DNA of 12,120 nt from NCBI GenBank assembly GCA_019247255.1, contig JAFAPJ010000634.1, forward strand, positions 1 to 12,120, given 5' to 3'. The notes beneath the pieces are model-generated. The model saw only the letters and a program-made list of their open reading frames with translations. It did not search any database and was not told the DNA's origin. The position numbers were made by a program, and so were the translations under genes. This document shows, one piece after another, positions 1 through 6,389 of the stretch (position 1 is the stretch's first letter; the number at the start of each line of letters is the position of its first letter). This stretch comes from Methylobacteriaceae bacterium (lineage in GTDB: Bacteria > Pseudomonadota > Alphaproteobacteria > Rhizobiales > Beijerinckiaceae).

Positions 1-1706
1 GCGGCAAGTCGACGGCGGCCCTCTCGCTTCTCGGCATGGTGCGCCCGCCGGGCCGGCTCGTGGGCGGGCGCGTCATGTTCGAAGGTCGCGACCTCTTCGG
101 CCTCGCCGCGGAGGAGGCGCGCCGGATCCGGGGCCGCGACATCGGGCTCATCGTGCAGAACCCGCGCATGGCGCTGAGCCCGCTGCATACGGTGGGCGAG
201 CAAATCGTCAACGTCTACCGCGCCCACAACCGCGCCACGGCGGAGGAGGCGCGGCGGCACGCGATCGCCATGCTGAAGCTCGTGGGCATCAACGACCCGG
301 GTCGTCGCGTTCACGCCTACCCGCACGAGATCTCGGGCGGCATGGCCCAGCGCGTCCTCATCGCGATCGCGCTCAGCTCCAAGCCCAAGCTTCTCGTCGC
401 CGACGAACCGACGAGCGGCCTCGACGTCACCATCCAGGCGCAATTTCTCGACGCCATGTGGACGGCGACGCGCGAGACGGGCTCGGCGGTGCTCCTCGTG
501 ACCCAGGATCTCGGCGTGATCGCGAATTACTGCGACCGAGTCGTGGTCATGCACGAAGGCGCGGTCGTCGAGGAGAAGTCGGCGCGGGACTTTTTCCGGG
601 CGCCCGAGCATCCCTACAGCCGGGCGATCGTCGCCCTTCAGTCCGAGCGCCGGCCCGTTGCGCCGGCATCGGCTGCAAGAGCCGAGGAGCCGGTGCTGGA
701 GGTGCGCGGCCTCGTCAAGCGCTTCCCGATCCGCGGCTCGACGAAGACGGTGCACGCGGTCGACGACGTGTCCTTGTCGATCGGTCCGGGCGAGACCCTG
801 GGGCTCGTGGGCGAGTCGGGGTCCGGCAAGACGACCGTCGGCCGCTGCCTGCTGCGCCTGATCGAGCCGGAGGCCGGCGAAATCCTGTTCCGCGGCCAGC
901 CGATCCAGAGCTTGAGCCCCGCGGCGCTGCGGCCGTACCGATCGAAGCTCCAGATCGTCTTCCAAGACCCTCAAGACCAGCTCAACCCGCGCTGGCGGGT
1001 CCGCGACGTGCTGGCCGAGCCTCTCGACCTGCATGGAGCGCTAGCGCGCCCGGAGCGCGACGCCAGGATAGCCGAGCTCCTCGATCTCGTCGGCGTGCCG
1101 ATCGCCCTGAGCGAGGCGCGACCGCGCGCCTTGAGCGCCGGGCTGCAGCAGCGCCTGAGCATCGCCCGGGCGCTCGCGACCGATCCGGCCTTGATCGTGC
1201 TCGATGAGCCCACCTCGGCGCTGGCTCCGGCGGCCCGCGCGGGCGTCGTCCGGCTCCTGCGCGACCTGCAGGCTCGGCTCGGGCTGTCCTACCTGTTCAT
1301 CTCGCACGACCTGAACACCGTACGCTACCTCTGCCACCGCATCGCGGTCATGTATCTCGGCCAGGTCGTCGAGATCGGGACAAGCCAGGAGGTCTTCGCC
1401 CGACCGCGCCACCCCTACACCCGGGCTCTCCTCGCCGCGCATCTGACGCCCGATCCGACGCGCCGGCGCGTCGACCGGGTCGCGACCGAGCGTCTCGAAG
1501 GTGAGATCCCGAGCCCGATCGACCTTCCGACCGGCTGCTACCTCGCCGGTCGCTGCCCCGCCGAGCGAGGCCCCCGGTGCCGGGACGAGCGCCAGCGCCT
1601 CCTGGCCGACGCGGGCGGACGTCTCGCCCGATGCTGGCGCGCGACCGGGGGCGAGCTCGACGCCGCAGCGCCGCACGACTTCGCCCTCATCGGAGAAGAG
1701 GCATGA
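1..1706 (+). CDS. Fused double-NBD peptide/nickel-type ABC transporter ATPase (DppD-DppF fusion), 5' end missing
   Basis: This is the cytoplasmic ATPase that would drive a dipeptide/oligopeptide-type importer; the permease and binding-protein genes presumably lie upstream. The reading frame starts at base 3, inside the first Walker A motif (GKST), so some 40 N-terminal codons lie outside the window. Counting the base-3 codon as residue 1, 567 residues are visible. NBD1 has signature SGGMAQR (111-117) and Walker B with ADEPTSGLD (133-141), but its switch position is Gln168 (VTQDLG) instead of His. NBD2 has Walker A GESGSGKTT (270-278), a degenerate signature LSAGLQQR (377-384), LDEPTSAL followed by Ala408 where the D-loop Asp is expected, and an intact ISHDL switch. 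Each half ends in the HPYTRAL-like oligopeptide transporter C-terminal segment, and the last one carries Cys512, Cys518, Cys526 and Cys544. The family is clear. The substrate is not, since such importers also carry opines, glutathione, nickel and other small compounds. Confidence 0.93.
   Translation, partial: GKSTAALSLLGMVRPPGRLVGGRVMFEGRDLFGLAAEEARRIRGRDIGLIVQNPRMALSPLHTVGEQIVNVYRAHNRATAEEARRHAIAMLKLVGINDPGRRVHAYPHEISGGMAQRVLIAIALSSKPKLLVADEPTSGLDVTIQAQFLDAMWTATRETGSAVLLVTQDLGVIANYCDRVVVMHEGAVVEEKSARDFFRAPEHPYSRAIVALQSERRPVAPASAARAEEPVLEVRGLVKRFPIRGSTKTVHAVDDVSLSIGPGETLGLVGESGSGKTTVGRCLLRLIEPEAGEILFRGQPIQSLSPAALRPYRSKLQIVFQDPQDQLNPRWRVRDVLAEPLDLHGALARPERDARIAELLDLVGVPIALSEARPRALSAGLQQRLSIARALATDPALIVLDEPTSALAPAARAGVVRLLRDLQARLGLSYLFISHDLNTVRYLCHRIAVMYLGQVVEIGTSQEVFARPRHPYTRALLAAHLTPDPTRRRVDRVATERLEGEIPSPIDLPTGCYLAGRCPAERGPRCRDERQRLLADAGGRLARCWRATGGELDAAAPHDFALIGEEA
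1692..1701 (+). promoter_or_regulatory. Shine-Dalgarno inside the end of the ABC gene, for the racemase-like gene
   Basis: The purine run GGAGAAGAGG ends one base before the ATG at 1703. The GGAGAA core is five bases from it. Together with the ATGA stop/start overlap this fixes 1703 as the start, against upstream in-frame starts such as 1577, and indicates translational coupling. Confidence 0.7.
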
Positions 1707-2446
1707 CGGATTCGCTCGGCTACAGGGCCAAGTTCGCCGTTCTGATCCCCTCGACGAACACGAGCGTGCAGCCCGAATTCGACGCTATGCGCCCGACCGG
1801 GGTCACCAATCACATCAGCCGCATCCAGATCCCCAACATCCCGCTGCGCGACGACGCGGATTTCAGCGAGCTCATCCGCCTGATCCAGGCGGCCCAGATC
1901 ACCGCGGTGGACAGCGTGATGTCGTGCGAGCCGGACCGCCTGGTCCTTGGCATCTCGGCCGAGACCTTCTGGGACGGGCTCGGGGCGAGCCGGGCCCTCA
2001 AGGCGGAGCTCGAAGACCATACGGGCCTGCCGGTCTCGATGGGATCGGACGCCTGCCAGGCGGCCCTGCGACTCTACGGCGCCCGGCGGCTCGGCGTCGT
2101 GACGCCCTATCAGCCCGTGGGCGACCGGACCGTGGTGCGGTTCTTCGAGGAGTGCGGCTTCGAGGTCCCGCGCATCGTGGGCCTCAAATGCGAGAGCCCC
2201 GTCGCCATCGCCCACGTGTCCGAGGCGCGCCTCGCCGAAGCCGTCCGGGAGGTCGACGCCCCCGACGTGGACGCCATCGTGCAGGTGGGCACCAACCTCG
2301 CCATGGCGCGCCTCGCCGGCTTCGCCGAGACCTGGCTCGGCAAGCCGGTCCTCGCGATCAACACCGCGATCTACTGGCACTCTCTCCGCTCGGCGGGGAT
2401 CGAGGACCGACGGGACGGGTGGGGCTCCTTGCTCTCGACCCACTGA
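1703..2446 (+). CDS. Maleate isomerase / Asp-Glu racemase superfamily enzyme with one catalytic cysteine missing
   Basis: The 247-residue protein belongs to the maleate cis-trans isomerase / arylmalonate decarboxylase branch of the Asp/Glu racemase superfamily. These cytosolic, cofactor-free enzymes use one or two active-site cysteines. The sequence shows the typical opening AVLIPSTNTSVQPEF (12-26), the first Cys loop VMSCEPDRL (Cys75), the interdomain strand RLGVVTPYQPVGD (129-141) and the second-domain stretch VQVGTNLA. That second stretch aligns with VVSCTDLP of the neighbour at 3333-4142, so Gly196 stands where the second catalytic Cys is expected. Two-base racemisation or classical Cys-Cys maleate isomerisation is therefore doubtful; a decarboxylase, hydrolase or modified isomerase role is possible. 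The start at 1703 overlaps the ABC stop by four bases and has a good ribosome site. It is co-transcribed with the ABC ATPase and the lyase downstream. Superfamily membership is secure; the reaction is not known. Confidence 0.85.
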   Translation: MTDSLGYRAKFAVLIPSTNTSVQPEFDAMRPTGVTNHISRIQIPNIPLRDDADFSELIRLIQAAQITAVDSVMSCEPDRLVLGISAETFWDGLGASRALKAELEDHTGLPVSMGSDACQAALRLYGARRLGVVTPYQPVGDRTVVRFFEECGFEVPRIVGLKCESPVAIAHVSEARLAEAVREVDAPDVDAIVQVGTNLAMARLAGFAETWLGKPVLAINTAIYWHSLRSAGIEDRRDGWGSLLSTH

Positions 2447-2473
2447 CACCACGGCCCTTTGCGAGGACAACCG

Positions 2474-3349
2474 ATGCTGACGGCCCGTCCGACATCCCTG
2501 CGCGCGCGGCTCGACGCCGGCGAGTTCATCGTTGCGCCCGGGGTCTTCGACATGATCTCCGCGCGCATCGCGGACACGATGGGGTTCCAGGCCCTCTACA
2601 TGACGGGCTACGGGACGGTGGCGTCGCATCTCGGCCTGCCGGATGCGGGGCTCGCGACCTTCTCCGACATGCTGGGGCGGGTCGAGCGGATCTGCTCACT
2701 CACGGACACGCCGCTGATCGCCGACGCCGACACGGGCTACGGCGGGCTCTTGAACGTCCGCCACACCGTCAGGGCCTACGAGGCGGCGGGGGCGCAGGCC
2801 ATCCAGCTCGAGGACCAGGAATTCCCGAAGAAATGCGGCCACACGCCGGGGCGGCGGGTCGTGGCCGCGGCCGAGATGGCGCGCAAGATCGCGGTCGCGG
2901 CGGAGAGCCGGCGCTCGGACGACTTCCTGATCATCGCGCGCACCGACGCGCGGGCGTCGCTCGGCCTCGACGAGGCCCTCGCGCGTGCGGAGAGCTACCG
3001 GCGGGCCGGGGCCGACATCCTGTTCGTGGAAGCGCCCGAGAGCGAGGCTGAGATGGCCCGCATCGGCGCGAGCCTCGAGGGGCCGCTGCTCGCGAACCTG
3101 GTCGAGGGCGGGCGCACGCCGATCGTGAGCCGGGAGCGGCTGCGAGAGTTCGGATTCGCGATCGCGATCCACCCGGCGGCCGGCTTCCTGGCCGCCGCGG
3201 CGGCGCTCAAGGGCATCTATGGAGGCCTGCGGCAGCGCGGCTCGAGCCTGGGCAGCGAGGTGCCGCTCCTGCCCTTCACGGAGATGAATCAGATCATGGG
3301 GTTCGAGGACGTCTGGGCATTCGAGCAGGCCCATGCCGACGAGCCCTGA
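2474..3349 (+). CDS. Isocitrate lyase / PEP mutase superfamily carbon-carbon lyase (methylisocitrate or 2,3-dimethylmalate lyase-like)
   Basis: The 291-residue protein has the usual length of the short PEP mutase/methylisocitrate lyase family, which forms TIM-barrel Mg2+ enzymes that cleave or decarboxylate 2-hydroxy acids through an enolate of pyruvate. Visible motifs are APGVFDMISA (21-30), the substrate-binding stretch YMTGYG (42-47), the metal-site motif DADTGYG (84-90), LEDQ (112-115) and the gating loop PKKCGH (118-123). The loop carries the Cys typical of true lyases, whereas phosphonopyruvate mutases lack it. IIARTDAR follows near residue 155. This pattern fits methylisocitrate lyase, 2,3-dimethylmalate lyase or oxaloacetate decarboxylase-like proteins, and the sequence alone does not choose among them. 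I chose ATG 2474, six bases after GCGAGGA (2461-2467); an in-frame TTG at 2459 has no comparable ribosome site. It lies 27 bases after the upstream racemase-like gene and overlaps the next by 17 bases. Confidence 0.9.
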   Translation: MLTARPTSLRARLDAGEFIVAPGVFDMISARIADTMGFQALYMTGYGTVASHLGLPDAGLATFSDMLGRVERICSLTDTPLIADADTGYGGLLNVRHTVRAYEAAGAQAIQLEDQEFPKKCGHTPGRRVVAAAEMARKIAVAAESRRSDDFLIIARTDARASLGLDEALARAESYRRAGADILFVEAPESEAEMARIGASLEGPLLANLVEGGRTPIVSRERLREFGFAIAIHPAAGFLAAAAALKGIYGGLRQRGSSLGSEVPLLPFTEMNQIMGFEDVWAFEQAHADEP

Positions 3350-4142
3350 CGGGAGCCGTGCCGAGCGCCCCTACGGCTGGCGGGCGCGGCTCGGCCTCAT
3401 CGTCCCGCCAACCAACACCGTGAACGAGGCCGAATGGGCCTTCGCCTGCCCGTCCGGCGTGACGGTCCACACGGCCCGCATGCCGCTCCACCTCGACAGC
3501 GCAACGCCCGAGGGTCGCCGGAGGCTCGAGGACGATCTCAGGCGGGCGGCGCTCGACCTCGCGGCAGCCGAGGTGGACGTCATCGCCTATGGCTGCACGG
3601 CTGGGTCGCTTGTCCTGCCGCTCGATACGATCACGAGCTTCGTGAGCCGGGAGACCGGGATCCCGGCCGTCGCCACCGCTCCGGCTATCGTGGAGGCCTT
3701 GCGGGACCTCGGCGCGCGGCGTCTCGTCGTGGCGACGCCGTACCACGATGCTCTCAACGAGCACGAAGCCAGGTTTCTCGAAGCCTGCGGGTTCGAGGTC
3801 GTACGCCTGCGCGGCCTCGGGCTGGGCGCCGGAGGCCTGCACGAGTTCCGCCTGATCTCCCGCGTCACCCCGACGGACCTGCTGGCCTTCGTCATGGAGG
3901 TCGACCATCCGGAAGCCGATGCGGTCGTCGTGAGCTGCACAGACCTGCCCACGATGGCGATCCACCAGGCGCTCGCGGCTCGGCTCGGGAAGCCTGTCGT
4001 CACCAGCAATCAAGCGACGTTCCAGGCGGCTTTGCGACGAGCCGGAGTGGCGAAGGATCCGGCCTGGGGCGTCGATCCGGGTGTGAAGGCCGAACCTGCG
4101 GCAGGACGAGGCGTCACGGAGCAAGAGACCGAGCTGGATTGA
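3333..4142 (+). CDS. Maleate isomerase / Asp-Glu racemase superfamily enzyme with both catalytic cysteines
   Basis: The 269-residue protein is a second, diverged member of the maleate cis-trans isomerase family. It has the opening LGLIVPPTNTVNEAEW (20-35), the first catalytic loop AYGCTAGSL with Cys88, the interdomain stretch RRLVVATPYHDALNEHE (129-145) and the second catalytic loop VVSCTDLPTM with Cys202. Both acid/base cysteines are present, so a true isomerase or racemase acting on a maleate-like or substituted dicarboxylic acid is plausible. The C-terminal ~25 residues are polar and look like a tail. The start lies inside the end of the lyase gene (17-base overlap), the tightest coupling in the operon, so the two products are probably needed together. 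No gene follows for 151 bases, so this seems to end the operon. The alternative is ectoine-utilisation EutA or another Asp/Glu racemase-like enzyme. Confidence 0.87.
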   Translation: MPTSPDGSRAERPYGWRARLGLIVPPTNTVNEAEWAFACPSGVTVHTARMPLHLDSATPEGRRRLEDDLRRAALDLAAAEVDVIAYGCTAGSLVLPLDTITSFVSRETGIPAVATAPAIVEALRDLGARRLVVATPYHDALNEHEARFLEACGFEVVRLRGLGLGAGGLHEFRLISRVTPTDLLAFVMEVDHPEADAVVVSCTDLPTMAIHQALAARLGKPVVTSNQATFQAALRRAGVAKDPAWGVDPGVKAEPAAGRGVTEQETELD

Positions 4143-4178
4143 CCCTTCGCCGATCGGTCGCGGCGCGACATTCGGCGT

Positions 4179-4193
4179 CCTCGCCGGCCGAGG
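4179..4193. other. Short GC hairpin after the catabolic operon
   Basis: CCTCG-CCGGC-CGAGG can form a 5-bp stem with a 5-base loop, 37 bases after the operon's last stop codon. No T-run follows, so it is at best a weak candidate for a 3' end or processing structure. Confidence 0.25.
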
Positions 4194-4281
4194 CCTTGCA
4201 CGCCCTTGCCAGCCATGGGGGTCTCGCTTAGGTCGATGCGTCGGGAGCGAGCCCCGGCGCCGTCGCACAGCGTTCACGTGC

Positions 4282-4287
4282 AGGGTG
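4282..4287 (+). promoter_or_regulatory. Ribosome binding site choosing the ATG of the crescentin-like gene
   Basis: AGGGTG lies six bases before the ATG at 4294. It overlaps the GTG at 4285 that would otherwise extend the protein by three residues, so 4294 is the better start. Confidence 0.5.
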
Positions 4288-4293
4288 TTCACG

Positions 4294-5823
4294 ATGGCTT
4301 GGTCGCCTTTCCGCAGCGTGCTGTCGCCGCGGTCCCGCCAGCCGGAACCGGATCCGGCGATGCGCGAGGCGCCCGTGGAGGTCGCGCCGTCGGCGCCTCG
4401 CGCCCCCGCGATCGCGCCTCGGGCGGAGACCGGCTTCGACGCGGTCGCCCGCGAACTCGCCGTGCCGTCGCTGGACGCCATCGGACAGCGGGACGAGCTC
4501 GTCCGTCAGCGGATGAGCGCGCTCGGCGATCGGCTAGACGAGATCCGGACGTTGCACGACGACTTCGCGAGCCTGCTCGGGCCGTTGGTCGGCATCTGCG
4601 AGGAGCTGCCGCGCGCCAGCATGCGCATCGCGGAGCTCGAGACGGCGCTCGCGCAGGAGGGTCAGGGGCGGCGGACGTCGCGCGAGGAGGCCGCCAATCT
4701 CGCGCGGCGGCTCGCGGTCATCGAGGCGGAGCTCTCGCAGGCGCTTGCCCGCGCCGATCAGCTGGACGCCGACCTCGAGAGTCGCACCCGCGAGCTCGAC
4801 GACCAGCGCGTGTCGCTGCGCGAGCGGGCGCTCGCGGTCGAAAACCTCGAGCGCCAGATGTTCGCCGAAACCGAGCAGAACCGGGCGCTCGTCAGCGAGA
4901 ACAAGGCGTTGCGGCTCCAGGCGCAGGCCGGCGATTCCGCGCTCGCTCGTTCGGAGAACGACCTGCTGCTCGCCCGCGAGCGGTTGACGCATCTCGAGCA
5001 GGACAACCGGCGTCTTCAGGTCCTGAGCGAGGAGCAGGGAGGACAGCTCGCGGCGCTCACCGCACGCAACCAGGAGCTCGAGACCGCTTTCGAGCAGGAG
5101 CGGCAGCGCGCGCGCAGCTTCGAGGAGCAGCTGGCCGCGGAGGTCGCGACTCGCGAGCGCATCGAGGCGCAGACCGAAGCGGAGCTCGCGGCGCACCGTT
5201 CGGAGCGGTCGAGCCTCAGCCTTCGGCTTGAAGCTGCGAACAACCGCATCGCCTCGACCGAGCAGATGCTCGCCCAGGCGCACGGCACGCTGCGGCAGAA
5301 GGACGAGGCGCTGCGGATGGCCGAGCGCACCATCACCGAGACCGGGATCGCGCGCAGCACGGCCGAGCGCCGCCTGGAGAGCATCCAGAGCGAACTCGGC
5401 CGTCAGACCGAGCGCGTGATCGAGCTGCAGCGGACGGGAGCCGATCTCGACGGGCGCTGCGACATGCTGACGAAGGCGCTCGCCGCCAAGGACGCCGCCC
5501 TCGACCAGGCGAACGCCCGCCACGCCGCCCTGTCGGATCGCCTGGAGCAGGTGACGGCGCGCCACGAGACGGTGCGGGCCGAGCTCGAGATCGCGAACCG
5601 GCGTCTCTCGGAGGACCTTCAGAACGAGCGCTCCGAACGCGCGCTCGTCCAGGGCGCCCTCGACATCGCGCGCGAGAGCCGCGCGGCCCTTTACAAGCAA
5701 TACGACCAGCTGAAACGATCCTTCCGATCCGGAACCTGGGCCGCGGCGGCGGAGGAGGACCCGGGCGCAGACGCGCTGAGCAACGTTCGCCCGTTCGCGC
5801 CGCCCGGCAAACCCGCCTCTTAG
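4294..5823 (+). CDS. Long coiled-coil protein, crescentin-like (bacterial intermediate filament type)
   Basis: The 509-residue protein is almost entirely coiled coil. A short basic, Pro/Arg-rich head (about residues 1-60, starting MAWSPFRSVLSPRSR) precedes a continuous heptad-patterned rod. The rod is rich in Glu, Arg, Ala, Leu and Gln and runs from about residue 65 (the segment with LHDDFASLLGPL follows) to about residue 480. A short non-helical tail ends in NVRPFAPPGKPAS. There is no signal peptide, membrane segment or SMC-type ATPase head. Basic head plus long rod plus short tail at this size resembles Caulobacter crescentin and its Hyphomicrobiales relatives, which line the inner membrane and affect cell shape or polar growth. 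That assignment rests on architecture and partial recall of the family; any long coiled coil gives similar composition. The gene directly downstream encodes a smaller coiled-coil protein, likely a partner. A 151-base gap separates it from the catabolic operon, so it probably has its own promoter. Confidence 0.7.
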   Translation: MAWSPFRSVLSPRSRQPEPDPAMREAPVEVAPSAPRAPAIAPRAETGFDAVARELAVPSLDAIGQRDELVRQRMSALGDRLDEIRTLHDDFASLLGPLVGICEELPRASMRIAELETALAQEGQGRRTSREEAANLARRLAVIEAELSQALARADQLDADLESRTRELDDQRVSLRERALAVENLERQMFAETEQNRALVSENKALRLQAQAGDSALARSENDLLLARERLTHLEQDNRRLQVLSEEQGGQLAALTARNQELETAFEQERQRARSFEEQLAAEVATRERIEAQTEAELAAHRSERSSLSLRLEAANNRIASTEQMLAQAHGTLRQKDEALRMAERTITETGIARSTAERRLESIQSELGRQTERVIELQRTGADLDGRCDMLTKALAAKDAALDQANARHAALSDRLEQVTARHETVRAELEIANRRLSEDLQNERSERALVQGALDIARESRAALYKQYDQLKRSFRSGTWAAAAEEDPGADALSNVRPFAPPGKPAS

Positions 5824-5844
5824 CGCGAGGCGAACGTCACGATG

Positions 5845-5850
5845 TGGAGG
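5845..5850 (+). promoter_or_regulatory. Ribosome binding site choosing ATG 5857
   Basis: TGGAGG sits six bases before the ATG at 5857, an optimal spacing. The ATG at 5842, which would add five residues, has only GCGAGG eleven bases upstream, so 5857 is preferred. Confidence 0.6.
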
Positions 5851-5856
5851 CTGGCG

Positions 5857-6336
5857 ATGAGCGATCACGCGTATCAGGACATGAGCAACGGGCTCGAGCC
5901 GTTTCCCCCGCGATCCCGCGCGGCCCTGCCGGTTCGGCTCGGCGACAAGGTCATCTCGCTCGCGAGCCTCGGGGAGGATCCCGCCATCGCCGGCCAGGAC
6001 GAAAAGGCCGCTCCGCGGCGGAACTGGGCATCCGTCGTCGACCTCATTCAGGAGGCCGGAGAGGCCATCCGGATCACGGAGGACCGCTGCCAGGAGCTCG
6101 AAGCTCAGCTGAGCGGCGTGATGGCGCAGGCCGCCGAGGACGTGCGCCGGCTCGCCGCCCAGCTCGCCGCGAGCGAGCAGCGCAACACGCGGACCGAGGA
6201 GCGCCTTCGCGCGGCCGAAGCCCGCGCCGCGGAGGCGGAAGGGTGGCTCGTGCGCGTCCAGGACGCGGTCGTCAGGACGTTCGGGCTCGTGGGCGGCAGG
6301 TCCGACGCGGGTGCAGCTCACCGGGATGCCGATTAG
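5857..6336 (+). CDS. Small coiled-coil protein paired with the crescentin-like gene
   Basis: This is a 159-residue protein of unknown function. The first ~50 residues are non-helical and include LPVRLGDKVISLASLG. An amphipathic stretch with RNWASVVDLIQEAGEAIRI follows around residue 55-73. A coiled-coil region rich in Glu, Ala, Arg and Gln extends to about residue 130, and a segment with VVRTFGLVGG precedes a polar tail. There is no signal peptide, no membrane segment and no enzymatic motif. It starts 33 bases after the stop of the long coiled-coil gene on the same strand, with a strong ribosome site, so co-expression is very likely. I infer a partner or regulator of the filament-like protein; nothing in the sequence proves an interaction. 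It could be an independent scaffold. Confidence 0.75.
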   Translation: MSDHAYQDMSNGLEPFPPRSRAALPVRLGDKVISLASLGEDPAIAGQDEKAAPRRNWASVVDLIQEAGEAIRITEDRCQELEAQLSGVMAQAAEDVRRLAAQLAASEQRNTRTEERLRAAEARAAEAEGWLVRVQDAVVRTFGLVGGRSDAGAAHRDAD

Positions 6337-6389
6337 AAGCGCGCCCGGGCTGATGACCTCGTCCCCGAACCAGACGATCGGTTGATCCC

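Noticed and set aside
2459..2473. TTG start for the lyase gene
   Set aside because: ATG 2474 has GCGAGGA at proper spacing; the TTG lacks a comparable site and adds only five residues.
1538..2629. 363-codon minus-strand frame
   Set aside because: Overlaps three plus-strand genes with clear motifs; no protein family character.
1501..3051. 516-codon plus-strand frame spanning the ABC, racemase-like and lyase genes
   Set aside because: Arg/Pro/Gly-rich out-of-frame translation crossing two real gene boundaries.
4534..6321. 595-codon open frame on the minus strand opposite the coiled-coil genes
   Set aside because: Its translation is low-complexity Arg/Leu/Gly/Glu sequence that mirrors the heptad codons of the plus-strand gene; long antisense frames are expected at this GC content. 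The plus-strand frames have proper starts and domain character.
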